Shown here: in pieces, positions 51,587 through 59,766 of the stretch | Layout: the number at the start of each line of letters is the position of its first letter | Position numbering within the stretch: position 1 is the first letter of the stretch | Assembly (NCBI RefSeq): GCF_014655595.1 | Contig: NZ_BNBL01000011.1 | Location: forward strand, 62,001 to 126,000 | DNA: 64,000 nt | Origin: Streptomyces griseocarneus | GTDB taxonomy: Bacteria > Actinomycetota > Actinomycetes > Streptomycetales > Streptomycetaceae | Direction of reading: 5' to 3' | Made by a program: the position numbers and the translations under genes | Notes under the pieces: generated by a model | Seen by the model: only the letters and a program-made list of their open reading frames with translations | What the model was told of the DNA's origin: nothing | Databases searched by the model: none

Positions 51587-51952
51587 ATGCCGAGATACGA
51601 AGGTCTGCCCGACATCCGATCGTCCTTCGAGGACGAGCGACGAAGGGGTGGCTGTCTCAAGCCCATCTCGTGCCTGGCCGGTCTCACCGCCATGACCTTC
51701 CTGCTCCTCATGCTGGCAGCAGGTTGCGAGATGGTGTTCGGAACCGGTGAGGGTTCCTCGGGTCACGCGCGGATCATCAGCACCAACGACACGGGCTCGT
51801 GCGTCATTCGGCTTGCGTCCAAGTCCTACAACGCGCTTTACCGGACAGCCTCCGGCACCGCCTCGGACCAATGCCTCCGGAATGTCGGTCACCGTGTCAT
51901 CGTGCACTTCGACTCCTTGGAGCAGATCACACGTATCAAGCCCGCGTCCTAG
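51587..51952 (+). CDS. small single-pass membrane or lipoprotein
   Basis: About 121 residues. A charged N-terminal region of ~25 residues precedes the hydrophobic segment CLAGLTAMTFLLLMLAAGCEM; the LAAGC could be a lipobox, though it lies far from the start. The C-terminal domain has two cysteines (GSCVIRLASKSYNALY; SDQCLRNVGHRVIVHFDS). AAGGGG precedes the ATG. Function unknown. Confidence 0.55.
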   Translation: MPRYEGLPDIRSSFEDERRRGGCLKPISCLAGLTAMTFLLLMLAAGCEMVFGTGEGSSGHARIISTNDTGSCVIRLASKSYNALYRTASGTASDQCLRNVGHRVIVHFDSLEQITRIKPAS

Positions 51953-52003
51953 AGGCAGCCGCGGCCGGCGCCCCCACAGCGAGGCGACGTTCGGCGAGAA
52001 CGC

Positions 52004-53278
52004 TCAGGCTTCGCTGCGAGAGGTCACCGTGGCGGCGGGGGCCGGGGTGCTGTGTCGAGTGAACGCCCACAGCACGAGCCCGAGGCAGCTGAACGCGGCA
52101 CCCAGTGCGCATACGGCGCCCCAGCCGGCCACCGTGTAGAGGGAGGTCGCGGCGATGGCGCCGGTGGCGCTGCCGATCGAGTAGAAGACCATGTATCCGC
52201 CGATCAGTCGGCTGCCCGCGTCCGGGTGCAGCGCGTAGATCAGGGTCTGGTTGGTGACATGGACCGCCTGCACGGCGAGGTCGAGAAGGATCACCCCAAC
52301 GACCAGGGCCCAGAGCGAGCTGCGGGTGAAGGACAAGGGCAACCACGAGGCGGCGAGCAGTGCCAGGGCGATGCCGGTGGTCCGCCGGGAGAGTCCGCGG
52401 TCGTTCAGGCGGCCCGCCACGGTCGCGGCCAGGGCGCCGGCGACACCGATGAGCCCCAGCGCCCCGATCGCGCTGTGGGACAGGAAGTACGGGGCCTCAC
52501 TGAGCGGCAGCGCGACGCTGCTCCACAGGGTGCTGAAGGCGGCGAAGATCAGCAGACCGAACAGGGCCCGGAGTCTCAGCAGTCGTTCTCGTGCGAACAG
52601 AGTGATCGTGGAGCGCAGAAGCTGTCCGTAGCGCAGCGTTGTCGGCGGAGCGTCACTGTGGCGCGGCAGCACTCGGTACAGGACCAGGGCGAGCAGGGCG
52701 GTGAACGACGCCGAGGCGAGGTAGACGGAGCGCCAGCCCGCGAGATCGGCCATGAGGCCGGATGCGGTGCGGGCGAGCAGGATTCCGATGACCACGCCGC
52801 TGGTGACCAGGCCGACGACCCGTCCGCGCTCGGCGGGAGGGGCCAGTGATGCCGCGAAGGCCAACAGCGTCTGCGTGACGACCGCGAGAAGCCCCGTCGC
52901 GGCCATGCCCGCGAGCAGGATCGCCGCCGTGTGGGCGGCGGCTACCGCGGCCAGCGCCACCACCAGGAGGAGTAACTGGGCCACGATGAGCCGTCTGCGG
53001 TCGGCCACGTCGCCCAGCGGTACGAGGAAGAAGAGTCCCAGCCCGTATCCGACATGCGTGAGGGTGACCACGCTGCCGACCAGTGCCGGGCTCATGGCGA
53101 GGTCGTGGCCCATGGTCACCAGGAGCGGCTGGGAGAAGTAGACGTTGGCCACCGCGGCCCCACAGGCGACGGCGAACAGAATGACGACGCCACGGGACAG
53201 GACGAACGCGGAACCTTCCCCACCTTCCCCGCATCGGACCTCGGTCCGTCGTGTCACAGCCTTGCCGTTGCCGGGCAT
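52004..53278 (-). CDS. MFS transporter
   Basis: A 424-residue major facilitator with about twelve hydrophobic segments. Loop 2-3 reads LGDVADRRRLIVAQ, and SASFTALLALVLYRVLP leads into the central loop. It resembles the YgaY/AraJ-like efflux group. GGAGGAGTGCTG precedes ATG 53278. It diverges from the HxlR regulator across a large inverted repeat, so it is probably a regulated efflux pump; the substrate is not inferable. Confidence 0.9.
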   Translation of the reverse strand: MPGNGKAVTRRTEVRCGEGGEGSAFVLSRGVVILFAVACGAAVANVYFSQPLLVTMGHDLAMSPALVGSVVTLTHVGYGLGLFFLVPLGDVADRRRLIVAQLLLLVVALAAVAAAHTAAILLAGMAATGLLAVVTQTLLAFAASLAPPAERGRVVGLVTSGVVIGILLARTASGLMADLAGWRSVYLASASFTALLALVLYRVLPRHSDAPPTTLRYGQLLRSTITLFARERLLRLRALFGLLIFAAFSTLWSSVALPLSEAPYFLSHSAIGALGLIGVAGALAATVAGRLNDRGLSRRTTGIALALLAASWLPLSFTRSSLWALVVGVILLDLAVQAVHVTNQTLIYALHPDAGSRLIGGYMVFYSIGSATGAIAATSLYTVAGWGAVCALGAAFSCLGLVLWAFTRHSTPAPAATVTSRSEA

Positions 53279-53300
53279 CAGCACTCCTCCGCACATCTGG

Positions 53301-53360
53301 TTTCAACTTGCTACCAATAACGGGACGGTGACGGTAACCCCAGTTGGTAGCATGTTGCAA
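53301..53360. promoter_or_regulatory. large dyad between MFS and HxlR genes
   Basis: A 17-bp arm starting TTTCAACTTGCTACCAA (53301-53317) is inverted at 53344-53360, TTGGTAGCATGTTGCAA. Fifteen of 17 positions match, with an exact inner GCTACCAA/TTGGTAGC. The 26-base spacer would hold one or both promoters. It is the likely HxlR binding region. Confidence 0.7.
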
Positions 53361-53394
53361 CCATCGTGAGAGATCGTGAGAGTGAGGGACCGTC

Positions 53395-53847
53395 ATGGTG
53401 ACCAGGACGCGCTTCGACGACAGTGAATGTCCCGTCGCCCGGTCGGTCGACGCGATCGGCGACTGGTGGTCCCTGCTGATCGTGCGGGACGCCTTCGACG
53501 GAAGCCGGCGCTTCGGGGAGTTCCAGCGCAGCCTCGGCGTGGCGAAGAACATCCTCACCGCGCGTCTGCGCACCCTGGTCGCCGGCGGTGTCCTCGAATC
53601 CGTGCCCGCCTCGGACGGCAGCGCCTACCGCGAGTACGTACTGACTCCGAAGGGCAAGGCGCTCTTCCCCGTCATCGTGGCACTGCGGCAGTGGGGCGAA
53701 CAGAACTTCTTCGCCCCCGGCGAACCCCACTCAGAGTTGGTCGACCGCCGACAGGGGCATCCCCTGCGCGCACTGGAAGTGCTGTCCGCGGACGGGCGAC
53801 GGCTGAACCCCGACGACACCACCGTCCACAAGGTCTCCACCCAGTGA
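53395..53847 (+). CDS. HxlR-family transcriptional regulator
   Basis: A 150-residue winged-helix regulator. The family signature CPVARSVDAIGDWWSLLIVRDAFDG includes the N-terminal cysteine (residue 12) that senses oxidants or electrophiles in several members. RRFGEFQRSLGVAKNILTARLRTLVAGGVLE is the recognition helix. It is divergent from the MFS pump and probably represses it from the 53301-53360 dyad. Confidence 0.9.
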   Translation: MVTRTRFDDSECPVARSVDAIGDWWSLLIVRDAFDGSRRFGEFQRSLGVAKNILTARLRTLVAGGVLESVPASDGSAYREYVLTPKGKALFPVIVALRQWGEQNFFAPGEPHSELVDRRQGHPLRALEVLSADGRRLNPDDTTVHKVSTQ

Positions 53848-54101
53848 TCCGAGCCGGGTCCGTGGTGCGCAGGGGGCGGTGGCCCGTTTCGTCTTTCGTC
53901 GAGATGGGCGAGTTCGCGTTGTAGGGCCTGTCCGACGGGTCGCGATGTCAGGTCGCACCGACCCTGGTCCTGGCGGTCACTAGGTTCACTGGAACCGGGG
54001 GGGTTACCCCATGGCCGCCGTCCAATCCCCGCGCATAGCCTCGTCGGGTGCTCCCCGCAAGGGGACCTGCCCGACGCCTCCTCAAGAACGGTACATACTT
54101 C

Positions 54102-54830
54102 ATGCGTGCGCGCCTCCGCCTGCTCACTGCTCTCGTGACGACCGGCATCGCCGTCGGCGGACTCAGCGCGTGCGGCATGTTCAGGGAGAACTTCGAGGAC
54201 GACACCAAGCTGTCGGAGAAGATCACCTCCGTGCGCCTGAACAGCGGAGCCGGCGGGGTCACCTTGCGCGGCAAGGGGGGCACCACCGAGGTGAACCTGC
54301 ACCGCTACGTGGAATACGGCGGAGACCGCCCGGAAGGGACGACGTACCGCGTTGAGAACGGTGTCCTGGTGCTCAGTGGCTGCGGTGCCGATTGTTCGGT
54401 GGCCTACACGGTCGACCTGCCGGAGGGCATACCCGTGACCGGTGAGACCTCCAGCGGCGCCGTCAAACTGTCCAGGACGGGCGCGGTGAAGGTGACCACC
54501 GGCTCCGGGGCCATCGACCTGGACGACATCGGCGGCGCGGTCGAGGTACGGTCCGACAGCGGCGCCATCACCGGACGCGAGCTCAAGGGCGGGCTCATCA
54601 AGTCCCGCACTTCCAGTGGGGCCATCGACCTCACCGCGGCCTCGCCCCAGGACATCCAGGCGGAGACCGACAGCGGCGCCGTCACTCTCACCGTGCCCGA
54701 CGGACGGTACCGGGTCACCGCCAAGAGCGACAGCGGCGGCAAGGACATCGCCGTCTCCGACAACCCGTCCGGCACGCACCGGCTCGACCTGACCACCGGC
54801 AGCGGCGCCATCACCGTCAAACGCTCCTGA
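54102..54830 (+). CDS. DUF4097-type lipoprotein with SGA repeats
   Basis: A 242-residue exported lipoprotein. The signal peptide ends in the lipobox LSAC (Cys24). The mature part is a right-handed beta-solenoid of the DUF4097/putative-adhesin class, with a repeated SGA(I/V) step: SSGAVK, GSGAID, DSGAIT, SSGAID, DSGAVT, GSGAIT. Such proteins lie on the cell surface; function unproven. ATG 54102 starts the signal peptide. Upstream 53848-54101 holds no other gene. Confidence 0.8.
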   Translation: MRARLRLLTALVTTGIAVGGLSACGMFRENFEDDTKLSEKITSVRLNSGAGGVTLRGKGGTTEVNLHRYVEYGGDRPEGTTYRVENGVLVLSGCGADCSVAYTVDLPEGIPVTGETSSGAVKLSRTGAVKVTTGSGAIDLDDIGGAVEVRSDSGAITGRELKGGLIKSRTSSGAIDLTAASPQDIQAETDSGAVTLTVPDGRYRVTAKSDSGGKDIAVSDNPSGTHRLDLTTGSGAITVKRS

Positions 54831-54889
54831 GCTGAGCACTGTCCGGCGGCCGTCAACGGAGCCCCAGCCGGATCGCGGCGAGGATGCTC

Positions 54890-54918
54890 ACTCGGATCCG
54901 AGTAGTAGGATCCGAGTA
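54890..54918. promoter_or_regulatory. operator-like repeats before the PadR gene
   Basis: ACTCGGATCCGAGT (54890-54903) is a perfect 14-bp palindrome. Its right part, GGATCCGAGTA, recurs 14 bases on (54894-54904 and 54908-54918). It ends 26 bases before the PadR ATG and probably overlaps the promoter, fitting autoregulation. Confidence 0.6.
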
Positions 54919-54944
54919 CCTGCCCAGCCTGACTGTGGAGTGAG

Positions 54945-55532
54945 ATGACCGCCAAACGACCGGCCAACCCCTTGGCCCTCGCAGTGTTGGGCTTGCTGCT
55001 GGAGCAGCCCATGCACCCCCACGCCATGGCGACCGCTCTTCGGGAGCGGCAGATGGACTTGGCCTTCAAACTGACCACCGGGTCGCTGTACGACACGGTG
55101 CGGGCCCTGGCCCGAGACGGCTGGATCGAGGCGGCCGACACCGAGCAGGTGGGCGGTCGCCCGACGCGCACCGTCTACCGGCACACCCGCGAGGGGCAAC
55201 GGCGCTTCACCGAATGGCTGGACGAACTTGTCCGAGAGCCGTCCCGGGAGTATCCGAAGTTCTTGTCCGCCATCAGCTACCTGGGCGTACTGGGACAGCA
55301 GCGGGCGGCGCAGGCGCTGCGTGAACGGGCCGCGGCATTGAAGGCCCGGATCATCGAGGGCGAGCAGGCGTATCGGGTCGCCAGGGAGGAACACAAGGCG
55401 CCACGGCTGTTCGTGATCGAGGCGGAGTACGCCCGAGCGATGCTGCAGGCGGAGATGCAGTGGGTGCTGTGCACCGCCGAGGAGATCGAGCAGGGCACCC
55501 TGGAATGGCCGGAGGTCTCCCCCGATGCCTGA
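54945..55532 (+). CDS. PadR-family transcriptional regulator
   Basis: A 195-residue regulator. The winged helix has ALAVLGLLLEQPMHPHAMATALRER and TTGSLYDTVRALARDGWIE with the wing RPTRTVYRHTREG. The C-terminal helical domain (Vir_Act_alpha_C type) follows. ATG 54945 lies after the palindromic repeats. The flavin monooxygenase starts inside its last codons (55525), so the pair is one transcript: regulator and enzyme, probably substrate-induced. Confidence 0.9.
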   Translation: MTAKRPANPLALAVLGLLLEQPMHPHAMATALRERQMDLAFKLTTGSLYDTVRALARDGWIEAADTEQVGGRPTRTVYRHTREGQRRFTEWLDELVREPSREYPKFLSAISYLGVLGQQRAAQALRERAAALKARIIEGEQAYRVAREEHKAPRLFVIEAEYARAMLQAEMQWVLCTAEEIEQGTLEWPEVSPDA

Positions 55533-57153
55533 CACAACTGTGCCCGCGACAGCATGGGCTGAGCAGCACTCACCCGACGCGCCGATATCCAGCGGCCCAC
55601 CGACCGCCTTGCCGTCCCCGATACCGGTGCCGCCGGCAGACACATCGGACGGCGACGCAGACGTCCTGGTGGTGGGAGCCGGGCCCGCCGGGTTGATGCT
55701 GGCCTGCGAGTTGGGGCTGGGCAAGGTACGCGCCGTGGTGCTCGAGCGGCACCCCGCCCCGCCCGGCTTCTGCCGTGGCTTCAACCTCAACGCCCGCAGC
55801 CTGGAGCTGCTGGACCGCCGTGGCCTGGCTGATCGCTTCCTCGCCGAGGGCCCCACCGCGGCGACCACCGCCTTCGCCGGAGCGGCCCGGCTCAACCTGG
55901 CCGCCATGCGCACCGAACACCCCTACGTGCTGGGGATCGCGCAGACCAGAGTGGAGGAGATCCTCACCGAGCGCGCCGTGGAACTGGGCGTGCGCATCCT
56001 GCGCGGTCACCGGCTGACCGGACTGCATCAGGACGGCAGTGGGGTGCGCGCCGAGGTCGACTCCCCGGACGGGCGGATGCTGCTGCGCTCAGGCTGGTTG
56101 GTCGGCTGCGACGGCGGCCGCAGCACGGTGCGCAAGCTGGCCCGGATCGGTTTCCCGGGCACGCCCGCACGCCGCTTCACCCTGCTCGGGGACGTGGTCC
56201 TGGCGGACCCGCAGGCGATCCCGTTCGGGGTGACGGCCGGCGCGAACGGCACGGTGTTCGCCATCCCCCGGCCCGGCTATGTGCGGCTGATCACCGATGA
56301 CCCTCAGCCGCCGGACGACCGGGACGAGCCGGTGACGCTGCCCCGCTTCCAGGACGTGCTGGACCGGGCGTTGGGGAGGCATGTGGAGATAGCCGAAGCC
56401 CATTGGCTGACCCGGTTCGGCGACGCGGCCCGCCTGGCCGAACAGCTGCGGCACGGCCGGGTGCTGCTGGCGGGCGACGCCGCGCACATCCATCCCCCTG
56501 CCGGCGCCATCGGCGTCAACGCGGCCATCGACGACGCGATGAATCTCGGCTGGAAGCTCGGTCTGGTGGCGCGCGGACAAGTCCCCGAGAGCCTCCTGGA
56601 CACCTACCACACCGAGCGGCATGCCGCAGGCGCCAGGCTGCTGCGCAACACCCAGGCGCAGATGCTGATTGCGACGGAGGGCGAGGCGCTGGCACCGGTG
56701 CGCGAACTGCTCGCCGAGCTGGCGCAGGCCGAGGAGACGGCCGGCTACCTGGCCGAGGAGATCACCGGCGTCGGCACCCGCTATCCGGTTCACCACGGTT
56801 CCGGCCACCCCTGGGAGGGCAGGATGGTGCCGGATGTCCTGCTGGAACGGGACAGCCTGGTGCCCCTGCTGGCCCACACGGGTGGCGGAGTGCTGTTGGT
56901 GGACGAGAACACAGGAACGGACTCGCTGCGCGAGGCGGCCAGGCCGTGGGCAGACCGGGTGACAGTGGTGTCGGCACAGACTGACAGCCTCCCAGACGCG
57001 TCCGCAGTACTCATCCGCCCGGACGGCCACGCCGCCTGGGCAGGAACACGCTCGGTGCCGCGCAGCACCACCGCCCAGCAGTTGCGCGGAGCCCTGCAGT
57101 ACTGGTTCGGGCCCCCGACAGCAGTGACAGGGCCAAAAACGTCCGCCACTTAG
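55525..57153 (+). CDS. FAD-dependent aromatic hydroxylase (RdmE/MhpA-like)
   Basis: A 542-residue class A monooxygenase. A disordered ~45-residue N-terminal extension precedes VLVVGAGPAGLMLACELG. The second motif is RVLLAGDAAHIHPPAGAIGVNAAIDDAMNLGWKL, where the usual GGQGMN is GAIGVN. A C-terminal thioredoxin-like domain follows (RMVPDVLLERDSLVPLLAHTGGGVLLVD). It is translationally coupled to PadR. A role in polyketide tailoring or antibiotic inactivation (rifampicin-monooxygenase-like proteins share this layout) is possible; the substrate is unknown. Confidence 0.9.
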   Translation: MPDTTVPATAWAEQHSPDAPISSGPPTALPSPIPVPPADTSDGDADVLVVGAGPAGLMLACELGLGKVRAVVLERHPAPPGFCRGFNLNARSLELLDRRGLADRFLAEGPTAATTAFAGAARLNLAAMRTEHPYVLGIAQTRVEEILTERAVELGVRILRGHRLTGLHQDGSGVRAEVDSPDGRMLLRSGWLVGCDGGRSTVRKLARIGFPGTPARRFTLLGDVVLADPQAIPFGVTAGANGTVFAIPRPGYVRLITDDPQPPDDRDEPVTLPRFQDVLDRALGRHVEIAEAHWLTRFGDAARLAEQLRHGRVLLAGDAAHIHPPAGAIGVNAAIDDAMNLGWKLGLVARGQVPESLLDTYHTERHAAGARLLRNTQAQMLIATEGEALAPVRELLAELAQAEETAGYLAEEITGVGTRYPVHHGSGHPWEGRMVPDVLLERDSLVPLLAHTGGGVLLVDENTGTDSLREAARPWADRVTVVSAQTDSLPDASAVLIRPDGHAAWAGTRSVPRSTTAQQLRGALQYWFGPPTAVTGPKTSAT

Positions 57154-57394
57154 CGGTTTCGTGGCCCTTCGGACAGGTCAGGGAGCGGCCTCCCACCTCG
57201 GCGTACGCTCAGGTCCGCGCGGCCGAGACCCAGACGTCCCGCACATACCCCGGCCAACGGGGCCCACCGCAAACGACGCGGCCGCAAGGGTGGGCGGCCC
57301 GCCGGCTCCGACAGGGCGATCTACAAGCGCAGGAGCTACGGTTCCGCCCATGATCCACCGGAATGTGCCTGGCTGCACCAGGGACACAGAGCCG

Positions 57395-57775
57395 TCAGAG
57401 CGGATTGAGGCGGCCCTTGAGCAGGCAGAACTCATTGCCCTCGGGGTCGGCAAGGACGTGCCAGGACTCCTCGCCGGTCTGGCCGATGTCGGCCGGGCGC
57501 GCCCCGAGCTTCAGGAGGCGTTCGAGCTCGGCTTCCTGGTCGCGGTCGGTGGCGTTGACGTCGATGTGCAGCCGGGCGTGTCCGGTCTTCGGCTCGTCGT
57601 TGCGGATGAGGAAGATCGTCGGCTGCGGGCCGCCGAACCCTTCGCGCGGCCCGATCTCGATGCAGCCCTCCGCTTCGCGATCGAGCACTACGAAGTCCAG
57701 GACCTCGCACCAGAACCGCGCCAGCACCTCGGGGTCGCGGCACTTGAGCACGAGCTCACTGATACGACATGCCAT
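57395..57775 (-). CDS. VOC-family (glyoxalase-like) protein
   Basis: A 126-residue single VOC module pair: RISELVLKCRDPEVLARFWCEVLDF opens the first beta-alpha-beta3 unit and ARLHIDVNATDRDQEAELERLLKLGARPADIG and WHVLADPEGNEFCLL the second. The pattern matches the large VOC group that includes small-molecule binding and drug-sequestering proteins. Convergent with the FAD hydroxylase; monocistronic. Confidence 0.85.
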   Translation of the reverse strand: MACRISELVLKCRDPEVLARFWCEVLDFVVLDREAEGCIEIGPREGFGGPQPTIFLIRNDEPKTGHARLHIDVNATDRDQEAELERLLKLGARPADIGQTGEESWHVLADPEGNEFCLLKGRLNPL

Positions 57776-58379
57776 TGACGAAACCTACTCTCAGCGTGGG
57801 AACTGCCGGGGCGGCCGTGCACGGTTCTCGTTGGCTCCCCGCAGTGGGAACACGCTCGAGACCGTACCGGGCGAGGCGAGCAGCTGCGAAGGGTTTTTTG
57901 GGGTCCTGGCCCCGCCCGGCCGGGCCGCCGGGCGAGGACCGTAGGGGCGAGGACCGTAAGTCCGTAGGTCCGTAAGTCCGTAGGTCCGTAAGTCCGTAGG
58001 TCACGCAGTGGGGCAGCTGACGCCCCCGGGACGGTCACAAGATCCGCCGGACAGGCCCTGGTCGGCGGTGATCTCGCCGTAGAAGTTCACCGCGCAGCTG
58101 CGGGCGGGCGAGATGTGGGCGAGGGCCCCTGCGCGACGAAATCTCTGCCGGTCAGCGGGTGCAATTAGAGCGCTACAACGATGAATTCGTCTCCCAGCCC
58201 AGAGTCTGATCGGGAGAAACGGACCCGCTCGCCTGCTCCGGCCCCCACCACAGCGTTGGAAATCGTGATGTCGCAAGGGAAACCTTGGCAGGAGTGCAAG
58301 ACTTGTCTGGTTCAGGTGGTCCATTCACCAGGACATGAAAGTTAAGGTCCTCGCCTGGAAGCAACCAGAGGAGGATTTC
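57776..58379. other. intergenic region with tandem repeats
   Basis: No gene I can support. It contains the 48-bp tandem repeat listed separately and a doubled GGGCGAGGACCGTA just before it. One leftward frame near 58020-58130 ends NFYGEITADQGLSGGSCDRP and could be the tail of a lost secreted protein, but nothing confirms it. Confidence 0.4.
57954..58001. repeat. three perfect 16-bp tandem repeats
   Basis: CCGTAAGTCCGTAGGT occurs three times without change; each is two 8-bp halves differing at one base, so it is also six CCGTARGT units. It lies in the intergenic region upstream of the VOC gene. Confidence 0.95.
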
Positions 58380-58718
58380 ATGATCAAGCGAATAACGGCA
58401 ACGGTAATGCCTGCCATCGCGGCGACCATACTCCTGACCGCCGCTCCCGCCAGCGCCTCGACCCGCTGGTCGAGCTGCGACGGCGACGCCTGTGACTGGG
58501 GCTATGTCGACGGAAGCTACGCAACGATCTGGGACCAGAGCTGGGACCGTATTGGAGCAGCACTCGACGTCAGAACGTATGACGGCGGTTCCCCCCGAAT
58601 CGTGACCCAAACCCACGAAATCACGGAGGCGCGGTACAGCTCCAACGTCAAACGGGCCCGGATCTGTGAATGGAACGGCTCCTCCCTGTCGAGATGCGGA
58701 GGTTGGAAGGACTTCTAG
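58380..58718 (+). CDS. small secreted protein
   Basis: A 112-residue exported protein. The signal peptide (ITATVMPAIAATILLTAAPAS, cleavage ASA-S) is followed by a domain with SSCDGDACDWGYVDGSY and RICEWNGSSLSRCGGW, four cysteines for two disulfides. GAGGAGG precedes ATG 58380 with good spacing. It resembles small secreted proteins found singly in Streptomyces; function unknown. Confidence 0.7.
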   Translation: MIKRITATVMPAIAATILLTAAPASASTRWSSCDGDACDWGYVDGSYATIWDQSWDRIGAALDVRTYDGGSPRIVTQTHEITEARYSSNVKRARICEWNGSSLSRCGGWKDF

Positions 58719-58749
58719 GACCGTCTCGTGACCAGGGCTCTCTTCTGGA

Positions 58750-58925
58750 TCAGCATGCTGACCACAGGAAGATGATGCCTGCGAGGTGGAGTCCGGCCAG
58801 GTAGACGGTGGCGGTCTGCTCGTAGCGGGTCGCGATGAGGTCACGGGAGAGCGTGGCTTGGCTGCAGTAGATTTCCTGGGCGAGCTGTTGGCGCGAGAAT
58901 CCTGCGGGCCACAGGGCGTCTGCGC
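58750..58925 (-). pseudogene. chimeric scar: XRE HTH fragment joined to an IS5 transposase tail
   Basis: One frame reads FSRQQLAQEIYCSQATLSRD, a helix-turn-helix of an XRE regulator. It runs straight into LIATRYEQTATVYLAGLHLAGIIFLWSAC-stop, the C-terminal end common in Streptomyces IS5-type transposases. The pieces have no reason to be one protein; an IS insertion into a regulator gene followed by deletion explains it. Confidence 0.55.
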
Positions 58926-58929
58926 GTCC

Positions 58930-59415
58930 TCAGCCAACCTGTTCGCCCTCTCGTAGGTACGTGCACCCGCCGTTGCGGAGCATGTCGACGGCTGTGGCCA
59001 GGACGCGCGCCTGGTACGGCGGCAGCAGCGGCGTCCACTCTTCGATCGTGAGCATCTTCCACTCGTCGTGCTCGTCCGACAGCCTCACCGACGGGCCGCC
59101 GTCGACCAGCGGGCCCTGGAAGAGCCCCCACACCTCCGCGACGCCTTCGGGGTTGAGGGTCCAGTCCACCGCCAGCAGCCGCGGCTTCGCCGGCATGGCC
59201 AGGCCGGTCTCCTCGGAGGTCTCGCGCACGGCGGTCTGCCACAGGTCTTCGCCCTCATCGTGCGTACCGCCGGGTAGCTGCCACTCGTCCTTCCACGAGG
59301 CGTGCAGCAGCAGGATGCGGTAGTTCCTGTCGTGGACGAGAGACGAGGCGGCTGCGAGGATCCGCGGGCGGGAGGCGAGCCATTCGGTTCGCCCCATCTG
59401 CGGGTGGGTGCTCAC
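58930..59415 (-). CDS. NUDIX hydrolase
   Basis: A 161-residue NUDIX protein. The full box is GTHDEGEDLWQTAVRETSEETGL (GX5EX7REUXEEXGU complete), so it should bind Mg2+ and hydrolyse a nucleoside-diphosphate-linked compound. It is a close paralogue of the gene at 59767-60264 (shared HPQ...EWLA, ARIL, LHxSWxDxWQLPGG and LPPxQARVLA). The GTG start at 59415 aligns with the paralogue's start and lies 4 bases after the middle NUDIX gene's stop. Confidence 0.85.
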   Translation of the reverse strand: MSTHPQMGRTEWLASRPRILAAASSLVHDRNYRILLLHASWKDEWQLPGGTHDEGEDLWQTAVRETSEETGLAMPAKPRLLAVDWTLNPEGVAEVWGLFQGPLVDGGPSVRLSDEHDEWKMLTIEEWTPLLPPYQARVLATAVDMLRNGGCTYLREGEQVG

Positions 59416-59419
59416 AAGA

Positions 59420-59719
59420 TCACGGCGCCTTTCGGTTCCTGACCGTGTCCAACTCGAGGTAGACGAACATCGCCGGCAGTCGTGGCTCACCAGTGAATCG
59501 GATGCCGGTTTCCTCCCAGCACTCCCGTACGGCCGTCTCGAACGGCGACTCCCCTTCGGTATCGGTGTTGCCGCCGGGCCACTGCCGGGCACCCAGGGCG
59601 GCCGGCACCGAGCAGCGCAGCTGAAGAGGACGGTTCTCGGTGTCGGTGAAGAAGGAGCACGCGTACTGGGCGTGCATCGGCAGCGTCTTCACGTACCGCT
59701 CCGGCGGCACCCACCCCAC
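59420..59719 (-). CDS. NUDIX-domain protein, C-terminally short
   Basis: A 99-residue NUDIX protein of a different subfamily. The box is GNTDTEGESPFETAVRECWEETGI. The N-terminal part GWVPPERYVKTLPMHAQYACSFFTDTENRPLQLR matches proteins usually 150 or more residues long, but this one stops about 25 residues after the box, ending LELDTVRNRKAP. GTG 59719 is chosen because the family begins there; no ribosome site. It may be a truncated, possibly dying gene between two paralogues. Confidence 0.6.
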   Translation of the reverse strand: MGWVPPERYVKTLPMHAQYACSFFTDTENRPLQLRCSVPAALGARQWPGGNTDTEGESPFETAVRECWEETGIRFTGEPRLPAMFVYLELDTVRNRKAP

Positions 59720-59766
59720 TGCGTCGCCATGGCTTTTCCCTCCCCCTGCGGGTCTGCCCGAGCGGG

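Noticed and set aside
58001..58324. Leftward 107-codon frame in the repeat region
   Set aside because: Poor codon use and no motif or ribosome site; the end resembles a secreted-protein tail only loosely.
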